Shown here: positions 18,225-29,088 of the stretch, piece by piece
Position numbering within the stretch: position 1 is the stretch's first letter
Layout: every line of letters begins with the position of its first letter
Assembly (NCBI RefSeq): GCF_012515855.1
Contig: NZ_JAAYXO010000117.1
Coordinates: forward strand, 1 to 64,000
Reading direction: 5' to 3'
From: Gordonia sp. (in: high G+C Gram-positive bacteria)
Lineage (GTDB): Bacteria > Actinomycetota > Actinomycetes > Mycobacteriales > Mycobacteriaceae
DNA: 64,000 bases
Position numbers and translations under genes: made by a program
Notes under the pieces: model-generated
The model's database searches: none
Told to the model about the DNA's origin: nothing
What the model saw: the letters and a program-made list of their open reading frames with translations, nothing else

Positions 18225-18857
18225 TTAGGCAAGCCCCCCGATCCAGTTCTGCAGCAGTTGCGCGCCCACGTCGCCGGACTTCTCCGGGTGGAACTGCGTC
18301 GCCGACAGCGGCCCGTTCTCCACCGCGGCCAGAAATCGGCCGCCGTGATCGGACCAGGTGAGCTTCGGCGCCACCAGCGGCCCGTCGTTGTCCATCTCCC
18401 ACTCCTGGACCCCGTACGAGTGCACGAAGTAGAAACGGGCATCGTCGTCGATGCCTGCGAAGAGTGCCGAGTCCTCCGGCGCATCCACGGTGTTCCAACC
18501 CATGTGCGGGAGGACCGGGGCCTGCAGCCGGGACACCGAACCCGGCCACTCGGCACACCCTTCGGTCTCGACCCCGTGCTCCATGCCGCGGTCGAACAGA
18601 ATCTGCATGCCGACGCAGATGCCGAGCACGGGTCGACCGCCGGCCAGGCGGCGTCCGATGATCCGGTCACCGCGAACGGTCTTGAGGCCGGCCATGCACG
18701 CGGCGAAGGCGCCGACGCCCGGCACCAGCAGTCCGTCGGCGTTGATCGCGGTGTCGAAGTCCGAGGTGATCTCCACGTCGGCGCCGGCGTGCTCCAACGC
18801 CCGCTGTGCCGAACGCAGGTTGCCCGACCCGTAATCGAGAAGCGCTACTCGCTTCAT
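18225..18857 (-). CDS. hisH: Imidazole glycerol phosphate synthase glutaminase subunit
   Basis: HisH is a class I glutamine amidotransferase that feeds ammonia to HisF. The 210-residue protein has the triad: nucleophile Cys81 in GICVGMQ, then His190 and Glu192 in [11 protein letters not shown]. The oxyanion strand PGVGAF and the conserved HMGWN and YFVHSY segments are present. It begins at the base after the hisB stop. Standard length and no irregularities. Confidence 0.96.
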   Translation of the reverse strand: MKRVALLDYGSGNLRSAQRALEHAGADVEITSDFDTAINADGLLVPGVGAFAACMAGLKTVRGDRIIGRRLAGGRPVLGICVGMQILFDRGMEHGVETEGCAEWPGSVSRLQAPVLPHMGWNTVDAPEDSALFAGIDDDARFYFVHSYGVQEWEMDNDGPLVAPKLTWSDHGGRFLAAVENGPLSATQFHPEKSGDVGAQLLQNWIGGLA

Positions 18858-19508
18858 CTACAGGGCGCCCTTCGTCGACGGGATGCCACTGGTGCGCGGG
18901 TCCGGCTCCACGGCCTCGCGCAGGGCACGGGCGACCGCCTTGAACTCGGCTTCGGTGATGTGGTGCTGGTCGCGGCCGTACAGGACACGCACGTGCAGGG
19001 CGATCCGCGCGTTGAGCGCGATCGACTCGAAACAGTGCCGATTGAGGACGGTCGAGTACGAGACGACCGGCTTGTCGCCGCCGGAGTAGCCGCCGATCAC
19101 CGCGGTCAGCATGTGGTCCGGTTCTCCGGTGTGGACGCAGTACGGTCGGCCGGACACGTCGACGACGGCCTGCGCCAGGGTCTCGTCCATCGGGATCCAG
19201 GCGTCACCGAAGCGACGGATCCCCTTCTTGTCACCGAGGGCCTGCCCGATGGCCTGCCCGAGCACGATGCAGGTGTCCTCGACGGTGTGGTGGGCCTCGA
19301 TCTCGATGTCGCCCTTGGCGTGGACGGTGAGGTCGAAGCTGCCGTGCGCACCGAAGGCGGTCAGCATGTGATCGAAGAACGGCACCGAGGTGTCGATGTC
19401 GGTCTTGCCGGTGCCGTCGAGTTTGATCTCGACGGTGATCGACGATTCCCGCGTGGTCCGCTCGACGCGAGCGATGCGCGGTGCGTGGGTGGGCTGATCT
19501 GTGGTCAC
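18858..19508 (-). CDS. hisB: Imidazoleglycerol-phosphate dehydratase
   Basis: HisB removes water from IGP to give imidazole acetol phosphate. The 216-residue protein is monofunctional (no phosphatase domain) and has two copies of the dimetal motif: EAHHTVEDT (Glu71, His73, His74, Glu77) and, near the C-terminus, [17 protein letters not shown] is at 45-50. GTG start at 19508, five bases after the hisC stop. It is the sixth-step enzyme; HisC acts next. Confidence 0.96.
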   Translation of the reverse strand: MTTDQPTHAPRIARVERTTRESSITVEIKLDGTGKTDIDTSVPFFDHMLTAFGAHGSFDLTVHAKGDIEIEAHHTVEDTCIVLGQAIGQALGDKKGIRRFGDAWIPMDETLAQAVVDVSGRPYCVHTGEPDHMLTAVIGGYSGGDKPVVSYSTVLNRHCFESIALNARIALHVRVLYGRDQHHITEAEFKAVARALREAVEPDPRTSGIPSTKGAL

Positions 19509-19513
19509 TGCGG

Positions 19514-22059
<2,546 letters not shown>

Positions 22060-22193
22060 GGCGGTGTGAATCTCCGAATCTGTTGGTGTCGCGACTGCAC
22101 TGTCGGTGACATCGGGAACCCCACCAGGATATGCCGTCGACGCAAATCGTTTCTGCGTCGGGCCGACCCGACTGGGATCCGTTTCACAGAGCT

Positions 22194-22207
22194 GTCGCAG
22201 CTGCGAC
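22194..22207. repeat. Perfect 14-bp palindrome upstream of hisD
   Basis: GTCGCAGCTGCGAC is its own reverse complement. It abuts the left arm of the longer inverted repeat and lies about 135 bases before the hisD start. Its form suits a dimeric repressor site. Confidence 0.6.
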
Positions 22208-22281
22208 GTAAATGAATCCCCGATATCGCCGCTTCTAGCCGATTTCGCCCAGTAGTCGCCCCCCCAGGGGATTCATTTACG
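22207..22281. repeat. Inverted copies of a 15-base sequence, 45 bases apart
   Basis: CGTAAATGAATCCCC at 22207-22221 recurs as its reverse complement at 22267-22281. The match is perfect over 15 bases and AT-richer than the surroundings. The two could form a long stem, or be two operator sites facing opposite promoters. Confidence 0.7.
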
Positions 22282-22380
22282 ACGAGCAACCACCCCGCAC
22301 GAAAGTAAGCCAAGCCTATGCTATTTAATCGAGACAATTGCTGTTAACCGACGGCGCCCCCTGCTCAGGAGATTTCCCGG

Positions 22381-23193
22381 ATGGACAACGCGACCGACCC
22401 CGATTCGTACGACTACCCGACGGAGCCGATCGCGGCGCCCCCACCGGCCGCAGCACGCAAACCCGCGACTCCCCCGCCTGCCGTGAACTGGCCGACGGTG
22501 CTCGCCGCAGCGGGCGCCGCGGCGGTCGTCGCAGCGCTCGTGCTCACCGTCGGACTCACCGGAATGATGCTGACGCGGGACGGCGCACCCGACACCGCGG
22601 CCCCGGCAACCGTCGTGCAGCTCGGCCAGACCGCTCCGGTCGGCGCAGCTCCCGCCTCGGCTCCGGCGACAAGCGACGCGACTGCCCCTGGTTCCCCACC
22701 CGCCGATGCACCACTCCCTGACGCGCCCGCCGCCGATGGGCCGCTGCCGCAGGCGTCGTCGGAGACCTCCGCCACGAGCTCCGCGCCGAGCCGGGCGACC
22801 CAGCCGAAGCCGGGCGACCCGAACTTCAAGGTCACCGCCGACCGTCCGACGCTCGTCGACCTGACCAACATCGTGAACTTCCTGGTCGCGACCCGCGCCT
22901 CGGATCAAGCCAAGGCCGCGAACGTCGAGGGCGGCATGGCTGCGGTGGTGGTGCCGCGGACCGTGTACAGCCTGGGCCTGTTCCGTCCGCCGCTGGGCTG
23001 GAACAAGGTCACCGGACCGCTGGTGCAGAGCGGAGACACCGTCTCCGCGACGCTGAACAGCGGCTCCGCCGGACGACCGACCATTCGCATGACCATTCAG
23101 TTCAAGCGGATCGGCGGCAACTGGCGACTGGCGGCGAGCTCGATGTGCGAGGGCGTCAAGACCGTCGGTCTCAACATCTACTGCAACGCATGA
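22381..23193 (+). CDS. Membrane-anchored protein with Mtb12-like C-terminal domain
   Basis: A 270-residue protein with a Pro/Ala-rich cytoplasmic N-terminus, one membrane helix (about 38-64), a Pro/Ala/Ser linker to about residue 140 and an extracytoplasmic domain from 145 to the end. That domain has a strand-rich layout ending in GGNWRLAASSMCEGV and a final cysteine in NIYCNA, the same pattern as the Mtb12-like lipoprotein near 56.5 kb (GRWKLSKQTVC, then a second Cys). The two cysteines likely form a disulphide. Family assignment is my inference. The ATG has AGGAG 10 bases upstream. Its stop overlaps the ABC ATPase start (ATGA), so it is probably an extracytoplasmic part of that exporter. 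Confidence 0.75.
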   Translation: MDNATDPDSYDYPTEPIAAPPPAAARKPATPPPAVNWPTVLAAAGAAAVVAALVLTVGLTGMMLTRDGAPDTAAPATVVQLGQTAPVGAAPASAPATSDATAPGSPPADAPLPDAPAADGPLPQASSETSATSSAPSRATQPKPGDPNFKVTADRPTLVDLTNIVNFLVATRASDQAKAANVEGGMAAVVVPRTVYSLGLFRPPLGWNKVTGPLVQSGDTVSATLNSGSAGRPTIRMTIQFKRIGGNWRLAASSMCEGVKTVGLNIYCNA

Positions 23194-23927
23194 TCACCGC
23201 CTCCGCAGTGACCGTTCGGTTCGGTGGCACGACGGTGCTGAACGAGGTCTCCATGCACGTCCGCGACGGCCGGCTGTCGTACCTGCTCGGCCGTAACGGA
23301 GCGGGCAAGTCGACGCTGCTGCGGACCGCGTGCGGCATCGTCCGACCCGCCGGAGGTTCGGTCGCGATCGGCGGCCGGGATCCGCGAGAACTGACCAGTC
23401 CGGCGAGCGCGATCGGCGTCCACCTCGGCGCCGACTCTGCCGGCTCGCCGACCGGCCCCAACCCGATGCACACCGGTCGTCGCCATCTCCGCTGGCTGGC
23501 CGCCGCCGGCGGCGTCGACACAGCCCGGGTGGATCCGGTCTTGAAACGGGTGGGACTGCTCGACGCGGCCGACCGGCGGGTCGCCGACTACTCACTGGGC
23601 ATGCGGCAGCGTCTCGGGATCGCCGCGGCCCTGCTGCCCGATCCGGAGAACCTGATCTTCGACGAACCGGTCAACGGCCTCGACATCGACGGCATCCGCT
23701 GGCTGCGCACCCTGTTGCGCGGCCTCGCGGACGAGGGACGCGCGGTGGTCATCGCCTCGCATCTCTTCGACGAGGTGACCAGAACGGGCGACGACGTGAT
23801 CGTGCTGGAGCGCGGCCGCAAGGTGGCCGATGCACCGCTGGCGGAGTTCGTCGACGGCTACGACGACTTGGAGTCGGCGTATCTCGATCTGATCCGGCCG
23901 GCCGAGCACCCCGGGGTCATCCGATGA
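23190..23927 (+). CDS. ABC transporter ATP-binding protein
   Basis: A 245-residue ABC ATPase. Walker A is GRNGAGKST (34-42), the signature is YSLGMRQR (134-141) and Walker B is LIFDEP (155-160) followed by VNGLD; the switch histidine is in IASHLFDE. The closest general type is the drug or peptide exporter ATPase (CcmA/DrrA-like), with no permease domain attached. The ATG at 23190 overlaps the stop of the anchored Mtb12-like gene and its own stop overlaps the permease start, so the three form a tight unit. The substrate is unknown. Confidence 0.93.
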   Translation: MITASAVTVRFGGTTVLNEVSMHVRDGRLSYLLGRNGAGKSTLLRTACGIVRPAGGSVAIGGRDPRELTSPASAIGVHLGADSAGSPTGPNPMHTGRRHLRWLAAAGGVDTARVDPVLKRVGLLDAADRRVADYSLGMRQRLGIAAALLPDPENLIFDEPVNGLDIDGIRWLRTLLRGLADEGRAVVIASHLFDEVTRTGDDVIVLERGRKVADAPLAEFVDGYDDLESAYLDLIRPAEHPGVIR

Positions 23928-24712
23928 CCGGCTTCGCACAGTTGCTCCGCGCGGTCCGGGCCGAGGGCGTCCGGTTGGGTGGGCGTCGCGGGCCGCTGGC
24001 GTTCGCTGCGCTGCCGGGCGCGGTCCTCGCTCCCCTGATCGTCACCTTCGTCATCGCCGCTGTCGCCGAGCGATTCGCCACGATGTCCGCGAGCATCCAG
24101 GTGACCTCGGTGCAGACCTCGAACGCGGTGTACTGGGTGCTGACCTTCACGGTGATCACCTGGGCCCTGATCGCGGCGACGGCCCAGGCATCGATCGCCC
24201 GCGGGTCCGCGGGCGATCTCGAGCGCTACCTGTTCCCGCGGTCCTGGACCGCCCCCGCCGCGCGCTGGCTGCTCTGCGGGACCTCGTCCGCCGCGATGGG
24301 CCTGGTGCTGGTGATCGTGGTGATGACGGTCTTGCCCGCGGCATTCCCCGCGGTCTACGGGGGTGTCGACATCGGTTCGCCCGAGGGACTCCGGTTTCTG
24401 GCCACGGTCCCGGTCTACGCGTTCGTCACGTGCGGGATCGGCGTGGGACTCGGAGCGCTCATCGGGCACCCGGTGGTGACCGCGGTGGTGCTGCTGGGGT
24501 GGGCCTTCGTCGTCGAGAACTCCATCGCCCTGGCGCCGAACGGATACACGATGCAGGGGTACATGCCGTTCCTGAACGGACAGTTCGGCACCGGTCAGGA
24601 TCTGGCGTTCACCCCGCCGTGGGGCATGAACGGCGCACTGGCCTACTCCGCGGGCGTCGCGGTCGTGCTGTTCGCCGCGGGGTGCGCGGTCCTGGCTCGC
24701 CGACGCAGCTGA
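23924..24712 (+). CDS. ABC transporter permease, six predicted membrane helices
   Basis: A 262-residue integral membrane protein with about six hydrophobic helices (near 25-48, 65-88, 120-145, 160-185, 187-205 and 235-257). It has no recognised motif beyond its ABC-2-like layout. It lies directly after the ATPase (ATGA overlap), making a two-gene exporter that would act as a homodimer of each half. The substrate is not apparent. A 61-base gap with a leaderless promoter separates it from the next gene. Confidence 0.85.
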   Translation: MTGFAQLLRAVRAEGVRLGGRRGPLAFAALPGAVLAPLIVTFVIAAVAERFATMSASIQVTSVQTSNAVYWVLTFTVITWALIAATAQASIARGSAGDLERYLFPRSWTAPAARWLLCGTSSAAMGLVLVIVVMTVLPAAFPAVYGGVDIGSPEGLRFLATVPVYAFVTCGIGVGLGALIGHPVVTAVVLLGWAFVVENSIALAPNGYTMQGYMPFLNGQFGTGQDLAFTPPWGMNGALAYSAGVAVVLFAAGCAVLARRRS

Positions 24713-24761
24713 TCGGCCGGCCCGCGGCGCGAACGGGCGGGTTCATGTCCGGTGGCGCGTC

Positions 24762-24767
24762 TACAGT
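24762..24767 (+). promoter_or_regulatory. -10 box of the DUF1801-type gene, leaderless type
   Basis: TACAGT lies six bases before the ATG at 24774, so transcription and translation probably start at the same place. Confidence 0.45.
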
Positions 24768-24773
24768 CGTCGC

Positions 24774-25181
24774 ATGGTGAAAACGAAGCCGAGCGACGAG
24801 TCCGTCGACGACTACCTCGCAGCGGTGGAGAACGACCGACGCCGCACCGATGCGCAGTCCGTGGTGCAGTTGATGCGTGAGGTGTCGGGTGTCGAACCGG
24901 TCATGTGGGGCTCGATGGTCGGCTTCGGGACGCAACCGTACACCACCGCGGACGGCAAGTCCCACGAGTGGTTCGTGATCGGTCTCGCTCCGCGCAAGCA
25001 GGCGCTCACCCTGTACGGCCTCACCTTCTACGGCTCCAACCAGGACCTGCTGGACCGGCTGGGGAAGCACCGCCTCGGCAAGGGCTGCCTGTATCTCACC
25101 CGCCTCGATGCCGTCGACGGTGACGTGTTGCGCGAACTGGTGGAACGCGGATGGGCGGGCGACCACCGGTCGCCCGCGTGA
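24774..25181 (+). CDS. DUF1801-type protein
   Basis: A 135-residue cytosolic protein. DDYLAAVENDRRRTDAQSVVQLMREVSGVEPVMWGSM in two pieces (near 12-50) followed by WFVIGLAPRKQALTLY and GKGCLYLTRLDAVD is the layout of the DUF1801 (YdhG-like) family, whose role is not established. It stands alone with its own promoter and ends at a strong hairpin shared with nadC. Confidence 0.8.
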   Translation: MVKTKPSDESVDDYLAAVENDRRRTDAQSVVQLMREVSGVEPVMWGSMVGFGTQPYTTADGKSHEWFVIGLAPRKQALTLYGLTFYGSNQDLLDRLGKHRLGKGCLYLTRLDAVDGDVLRELVERGWAGDHRSPA

Positions 25182-25182
25182 T

Positions 25183-25208
25183 GTGAGGTCGGGGTTCCCC
25201 GACCTCAC
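25183..25208. terminator. Bidirectional terminator between the DUF1801-type gene and nadC
   Basis: GTGAGGTCGGGG at 25183-25194 and CCCCGACCTCAC at 25197-25208 form a perfect 12-base stem. It sits one base after the plus-strand stop and one base before the nadC stop on the other strand, so it can end both transcripts. Confidence 0.8.
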
Positions 25209-25209
25209 C

Positions 25210-26097
25210 TCACATGTCGAGACCGAAATCCAACACCGTCACCGAGTGGGTCAGGGCGCCGACCGCAAGAAAGTCCACCCCCGTGCGGGCGTAGTCCAGG
25301 GCGACGTCGAGACTGAGGCCGCCGGACGACTCCAGCAGGGTGTCGGGCGAGGCCGCGTCCCGCCGCTGAACAGCCATCTGCGTGGCCCACGGCTCGAAGT
25401 TGTCGAGCAGCACCAGCTGCGGCGCCAGCGCCAACACCTCGTCGAGCTGTTCGAGCGAGTCGACCTCGACCTCCACCGGGACCTCCGGCGCTGCGGCGCG
25501 CACTGCGGCGAGCGCCTTGCCGACGCCCCCCGCCGCGACGACGTGATTGTCCTTGATCAACGCGGCGTCGCCGAGTCCCATGCGATGGTTGACGCCCCCG
25601 CCCGCGCGGACCGCGTACTTCTGCAATGCGCGCAGCCCCGGAAGCGTCTTGCGTGAGTCCCGGATGCGGGCCTTGGTGCCGTCGACGGCCTCGACCCAAG
25701 CCGCGGTGGCCGTCGCGATGCCGGACAGATGGCACAGCAGGTTGAGCGCGGTGCGCTCGGCGGTCAGCAACGACGTCGCCGGCGCCCGCACGGCCAGAGC
25801 CACCGAACCGGGCTCCACGCGGGCGCCGTCGGCGAGTTGCTCGGTCACGACGTAGTTTCCCGCACCGATCACCTGGTCGAAGACCGCGCGGACCACCGGC
25901 AGGCCGGCCACCACGCCGGCCTGCCGGGCCACGATCTTCGCGTCGGCGACGGTGTCGGCCGGCACGGTGGCCAGCGTGGTGACGTCCGGTCCGTACCGCA
26001 GGTCCTCAAGGAGTGCGGTGCGGATGAGGGCGTCGAGTTCCTCGTCGACCACCAGGTCGAGGTCGCCGGTGGTCTGCTGTCCGATGAAGCTGCTCAC
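25210..26097 (-). CDS. nadC: Nicotinate-nucleotide pyrophosphorylase (quinolinate phosphoribosyltransferase)
   Basis: NadC joins quinolinate and PRPP to make nicotinate mononucleotide. The 295-residue protein has the family motifs EDLRYGPDVTT (near 31), LNLLCHLSGIATATA, the basic substrate site RKTLPGLR and KYAVRAGGGVNHRMGL, and the barrel acids in EVEVDSLEQ and LLDNF. It starts six bases after the nadA stop; nadB, which sits between them in M. tuberculosis, is absent. The gene ends at a bidirectional terminator. Confidence 0.95.
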   Translation of the reverse strand: MSSFIGQQTTGDLDLVVDEELDALIRTALLEDLRYGPDVTTLATVPADTVADAKIVARQAGVVAGLPVVRAVFDQVIGAGNYVVTEQLADGARVEPGSVALAVRAPATSLLTAERTALNLLCHLSGIATATAAWVEAVDGTKARIRDSRKTLPGLRALQKYAVRAGGGVNHRMGLGDAALIKDNHVVAAGGVGKALAAVRAAAPEVPVEVEVDSLEQLDEVLALAPQLVLLDNFEPWATQMAVQRRDAASPDTLLESSGGLSLDVALDYARTGVDFLAVGALTHSVTVLDFGLDM

Positions 26098-26103
26098 GAG
26101 CGC

Positions 26104-27159
26104 CTATTCTCCGCCACCGGGGTTGCCGATGGCGATCATCCGCTCCACGGAGAGTCGCGCACGCTCGGCGACATCCGGTGCCACGTGCACCTCGTCGCGC
26201 CCCTCGGTGAGGCAACGCAGCAGGGCAGCGGGGGTGATCATCTTCATGTACGGGCAGGCGGCCTTCTCATTGACCGCACGGAAATCGATCTCCGGCGCGG
26301 CGCGTCGCAACTGGTGCAGCATGCCGACCTCGGTCGCGACCAGCACCTGCCCCGACTTCGACTCGCGTGCGGCTTCGATCATGCCGCCGGTCGAGAGGAT
26401 CTGGACCCTCTCCTCGGGCACGATGCCCTCGCCCGACAGGTACAGGGCCGACGTCGCGCAGCCGCACTCCGGGTGGATGAACAACTCCGCGTCCGGGTGC
26501 GCCGCGGTCTGCTCCATCAGCTCGTCGCCGTTGATGCCCGCGTGCACGTGGCATTCACCCGCCCAGATGTGAATGTTGTCGCGACCGGTCTCCCGCTTCA
26601 CGTGAGCGCCGAGGAACTGGTCCGGCAGGAACAGCACGTCCTTGTCGGGGTCGATCGACGCGACCACGTCGACCGCGTTGGACGACGTGCAGCAGATGTC
26701 GGTGAGGCCCTTCACCTCGGCGGTCGTGTTGACGTACGAGACGACGACCGCGTCCGGGTACTCGGCCTTCCATGCGCGGAGATCGTCGGCGGTGATCGAG
26801 TCGGCCAGCGAGCAGCCTGCACGCTCGTCCGGAATCAGCACGCGCTTGGTGGGACTGAGGATCTTCGCGGTCTCGGCCATGAAGTGGACGCCGCAGAAGA
26901 TGATCTCGTCGGCGTCGGTCTCGGCCGCGATACGCGAGAGCGCCAGCGAGTCGCCAACGTGGTCGGCGATGTCCTGGATCGCCGGAACCTGGTAGTTGTG
27001 CGCCAGGATGGTGGCGTTGCGCGCCTTGGCCAGCCGTTTGATCTCCGCCGCCCACGCGGCGTCGGCCTCCACGCCGCCGTACGCGGCCGGAATGCTGTGG
27101 CGCGGGTCGGGCATGCCCAGATCGGTCTCGGTCCGGGTGATCACGGTTCCAGTAGTCAT
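26104..27159 (-). CDS. nadA: Quinolinate synthase
   Basis: NadA condenses iminoaspartate with dihydroxyacetone phosphate using a [4Fe-4S] cluster. Conserved cysteines are present in [11 protein letters not shown], in GECHVHAGI and in HPECGCATS; the [17 protein letters not shown] segment is also typical. The ATG at 27159 (351 residues) is preferred over the longer 379-residue reading because GGGAGAG lies about nine bases upstream and because the extra 28 residues would cover the operator region. A 23-base palindrome 52 bases upstream is the probable NrtR site. Confidence 0.95.
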   Translation of the reverse strand: MTTGTVITRTETDLGMPDPRHSIPAAYGGVEADAAWAAEIKRLAKARNATILAHNYQVPAIQDIADHVGDSLALSRIAAETDADEIIFCGVHFMAETAKILSPTKRVLIPDERAGCSLADSITADDLRAWKAEYPDAVVVSYVNTTAEVKGLTDICCTSSNAVDVVASIDPDKDVLFLPDQFLGAHVKRETGRDNIHIWAGECHVHAGINGDELMEQTAAHPDAELFIHPECGCATSALYLSGEGIVPEERVQILSTGGMIEAARESKSGQVLVATEVGMLHQLRRAAPEIDFRAVNEKAACPYMKMITPAALLRCLTEGRDEVHVAPDVAERARLSVERMIAIGNPGGGE

Positions 27160-27210
27160 CTCGACTGCTCTCCCATCGTTCCATCTCCGAAGCAGGGCTG
27201 CGCTCCGGAG

Positions 27211-27233
27211 GTTTTCGACCATAGATCGAAAAC
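27211..27233 (-). promoter_or_regulatory. Palindromic operator upstream of nadA, probable NrtR site
   Basis: GTTTTCGA, seven bases, TCGAAAAC form two perfect 8-base arms. The site lies 52-74 bases before the nadA start, where it can block the promoter. A gene for an NrtR-type NAD regulator lies 570 bases away on the other strand. The same AT-rich dyad was not noticed elsewhere in the window. Regulator identity is inferred from context. Confidence 0.65.
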
Positions 27234-27282
27234 ACCTCGCCATGGTAACACCTGTGATCGAGACCGCATTCCCGGCGACCTG

Positions 27283-27768
27283 TCAGGGCCGCAGATCGCG
27301 CCACGCAGCCCAGTGGTGCACGGCCACGCCGCGGTAGTGCGGATTGTCGGCGAGCTCGGCATCCACCACCGCGAGTTCGCGGTTCAGCACCGCCGCGCCG
27401 TCGTCGGCGAAGGTCGTCTCGGGCGGCACTCCCGGCCCCACGAGCATCGTCTCGACGCCGAGTCGAAACGGCCGACGGCTCGCCGTCGCGACCATCAAGG
27501 CAGGCCCCGCGAACTCCAGAATCGAGTCGGCACGGTCGCGGTAGGCCAGCACCGTCACTGACGCCGTCGCCCGGAGCACCCGACCCGCCTCGACGGGCAC
27601 CACGCTGAAGAGCCAGGGCGCCATGTCGATCTCGATCGCGACGGAGTGCTCGAACACCCAGCGGGGATCTCCGCCCATACAGGCGGCGCCGATCCCCGAG
27701 GCCCGCAGCGCGGCGGATCGCCCTGGTCGGCCGGCATGGTCGAAGCCTATCGCGGACACTGCGCCCAT
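27283..27768 (-). CDS. Conserved hypothetical protein, possibly DUF2617
   Basis: A 161-residue protein with alternating strands (RWVFEHSVAIEIDMAPWLFSVVPV, VLRATASVTVLAYRD in pieces) and no catalytic motif, signal peptide or membrane helix. Placement between nadA and the divergent regulator recalls the small unassigned proteins at that locus in mycobacteria; DUF2617 is only a guess. The start is uncertain: a GTG at 27759 or Met30 (27681) would give a shorter protein. It may be read toward nadA, but the operator and nadA promoter lie downstream of it. Confidence 0.6.
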   Translation of the reverse strand: MGAVSAIGFDHAGRPGRSAALRASGIGAACMGGDPRWVFEHSVAIEIDMAPWLFSVVPVEAGRVLRATASVTVLAYRDRADSILEFAGPALMVATASRRPFRLGVETMLVGPGVPPETTFADDGAAVLNRELAVVDAELADNPHYRGVAVHHWAAWRDLRP

Positions 27769-27787
27769 CCGCGGCCTCGGCGCCGCT

Positions 27788-27793
27788 TAGGCT
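27788..27793 (+). promoter_or_regulatory. -10 box of nrtR, leaderless type
   Basis: TAGGCT lies seven bases before the ATG at 27801. Together with the absence of a Shine-Dalgarno sequence it fixes that ATG as the start. Confidence 0.5.
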
Positions 27794-27800
27794 GGTGGCC

Positions 27801-28478
27801 ATGTCCGACACCACTGTTCGCGTCGAGGTGCTGTCCTCGGTCTTCCAGGTCCGTGATCTGGCCGGCTCGGAACCCGTGCTGCAAGTGCTGCTGACCCGAA
27901 GCGGCGACGAATGGTCACTGCCCGGCGGACCGATCGTGGAGCGCGAGACCCTGGGTTCCGCGGCGGTGCGATGGCTGGGCACCCGTGCGGGCCTGACCCG
28001 CGTCGCGCACCTGGAGCAGTTGTCGGTGTTCTCCGACCCCGATCGCGTCCCGGACGAGCGCACGGTCGCATCGACATTCTTGGGACTGGTCCCCAGCGAC
28101 ATCGCGGCCGAGACGGTGTCGGACGCCGACTGGTTCGCCGTCGATCAGCTGCCGCCGCTGGCCTACGACCACCGCGACATCGTCGACCTGGCCCGGCACC
28201 GGCTCGCGGGCAAGCTGTCGTACACGAACATCGCCTTCGCGCTCGCACCCAGCCAGTTCCCGATGTCGGAGCTCGCCGAGATCTACGGCGCAGCGCTGGG
28301 CTACGCGGTCGACTCGACCAATCTGCTCCGGGTGCTCTCGCGCCGCGGTGTGGTGGTCGCGACGGGGACGGTGGGTCGGACCGGCGGCAAGGGCGGTAGA
28401 CCACCCGCGCTGTTCGCCTTCGCCGACTCTCGCCTGCGCGTCACGGACGAGTTCGCGGCGCTTCGTCCGCCGATGTGA
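27801..28478 (+). CDS. nrtR: NrtR-type Nudix-related NAD regulator
   Basis: A 225-residue protein with an N-terminal Nudix fold (about 5-145) and a C-terminal winged helix-turn-helix (about 150-215: LSYTNIAFALAP, MSELAEIYGAALG, LLRVLSRRGVV). The Nudix box begins GGPIVERETLGSAAVR, but the catalytic REUxEE becomes R-W-L-G-T-R, so hydrolysis should be lost and the domain should sense ADP-ribose or a related ligand. This is the NrtR/NdnR pattern, repressors of NAD synthesis. It is divergent from the nadA-nadC unit, whose promoter carries a palindrome. It overlaps the DUF2567 gene by 38 bases at its 3' end. Confidence 0.88.
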   Translation: MSDTTVRVEVLSSVFQVRDLAGSEPVLQVLLTRSGDEWSLPGGPIVERETLGSAAVRWLGTRAGLTRVAHLEQLSVFSDPDRVPDERTVASTFLGLVPSDIAAETVSDADWFAVDQLPPLAYDHRDIVDLARHRLAGKLSYTNIAFALAPSQFPMSELAEIYGAALGYAVDSTNLLRVLSRRGVVVATGTVGRTGGKGGRPPALFAFADSRLRVTDEFAALRPPM

Positions 28479-29088
28479 GCGACGCCGGCGCGACCGGTCC
28501 CGATCCGATCGGGACGAAGTCCTCGCCTGCCGGCCCGGACACCGGCACCGGAGGCCGCTTCGTCGCCTCCCGGTCCCCGTCGCCGCGACCGAGATCGGCG
28601 TCGGCGCAGGAGATCACGCACACCAGGTAGACCAGCAGCGCGGCGGCCGGCGCACAGATCAGCAGCAACCACGACGGGCCTACGCTTCCATCGAGCCAGA
28701 GGGCTCCCGTCCGCTGATACGCGCCCGGTGCCGCCGGGTCGAGGTCGGCGCGGACCGACCGGGTGAAGACCTCCGAGAGTTGCAGGGCGATCGCCGCCGT
28801 CGCGATCGACATCACGGTCACGAACAGCAGTCCCCCCGGGCCCCGCGTCGAACGGAGCCCGAACCAGGACGCCAGCGCGATCACCACGCCGAGTCCCATC
28901 GCCAGCAGCGCAAAGACCGCGACGCCGTCGAAGAGCTTGGCCGGGTCGGCCTCGGTGGTGAAACCCGCGGTGCCGTCGTGCTCGACGGTGAGGTTCGCGG
29001 CGGGTGCGATCAGCACCCACAACCCCGCGACCAGCACCGCCGCACCCAACAGCGCGACCACCACCACGACCGCCCGGCGCATGTTCAT
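28441..29088 (-). CDS. DUF2567-type membrane protein
   Basis: A 215-residue membrane protein with four hydrophobic helices (about 5-26, 53-75, 87-106 and 143-165) and a polar C-terminal tail. It matches the membrane protein that follows the bsaP homologue in M. tuberculosis (Rv1591, remembered as DUF2567). The ATG at 29088 shares ATGA with the bsaP stop, so the longer 247-residue reading is not used. Its end overlaps nrtR convergently. Function unknown; the tight coupling suggests linkage to the biotin unit. Confidence 0.75.
   Translation of the reverse strand: MNMRRAVVVVVALLGAAVLVAGLWVLIAPAANLTVEHDGTAGFTTEADPAKLFDGVAVFALLAMGLGVVIALASWFGLRSTRGPGGLLFVTVMSIATAAIALQLSEVFTRSVRADLDPAAPGAYQRTGALWLDGSVGPSWLLLICAPAAALLVYLVCVISCADADLGRGDGDREATKRPPVPVSGPAGEDFVPIGSGPVAPASLTSADEAPRTRP

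Larger units (their letters stand above)
22060..22380 (-). promoter_or_regulatory. Divergent control region between hisD and the Mtb12-like gene
   Basis: No gene fits in these 321 bases. They hold a hairpin with CGACGCA at 22138-22144 and TGCGTCG at 22154-22160, a perfect 14-base palindrome at 22194-22207 and inverted copies of a 15-base sequence (22207-22221 and 22267-22281). A TATGCT box at 22317-22322 and an AGGAG ribosome site at 22367-22371 serve the plus-strand gene. The AT content around 22310-22350 is well above its surroundings. I looked for a T-box or a His-rich leader peptide for hisD and saw neither. Confidence 0.55.

Noticed and set aside
22060-22140. T-box or His-leader for hisD
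   Set aside because: TGGTGGGG occurs, but the rest of the T-box core is absent and there is no short His-rich frame before hisD.
27555-27737. 60-codon minus-strand gene starting after a TAGGCT box
   Set aside because: Composition is Arg/Ser/Pro-rich as in a shadow frame; the overlapping 161-codon frame looks like a real protein.
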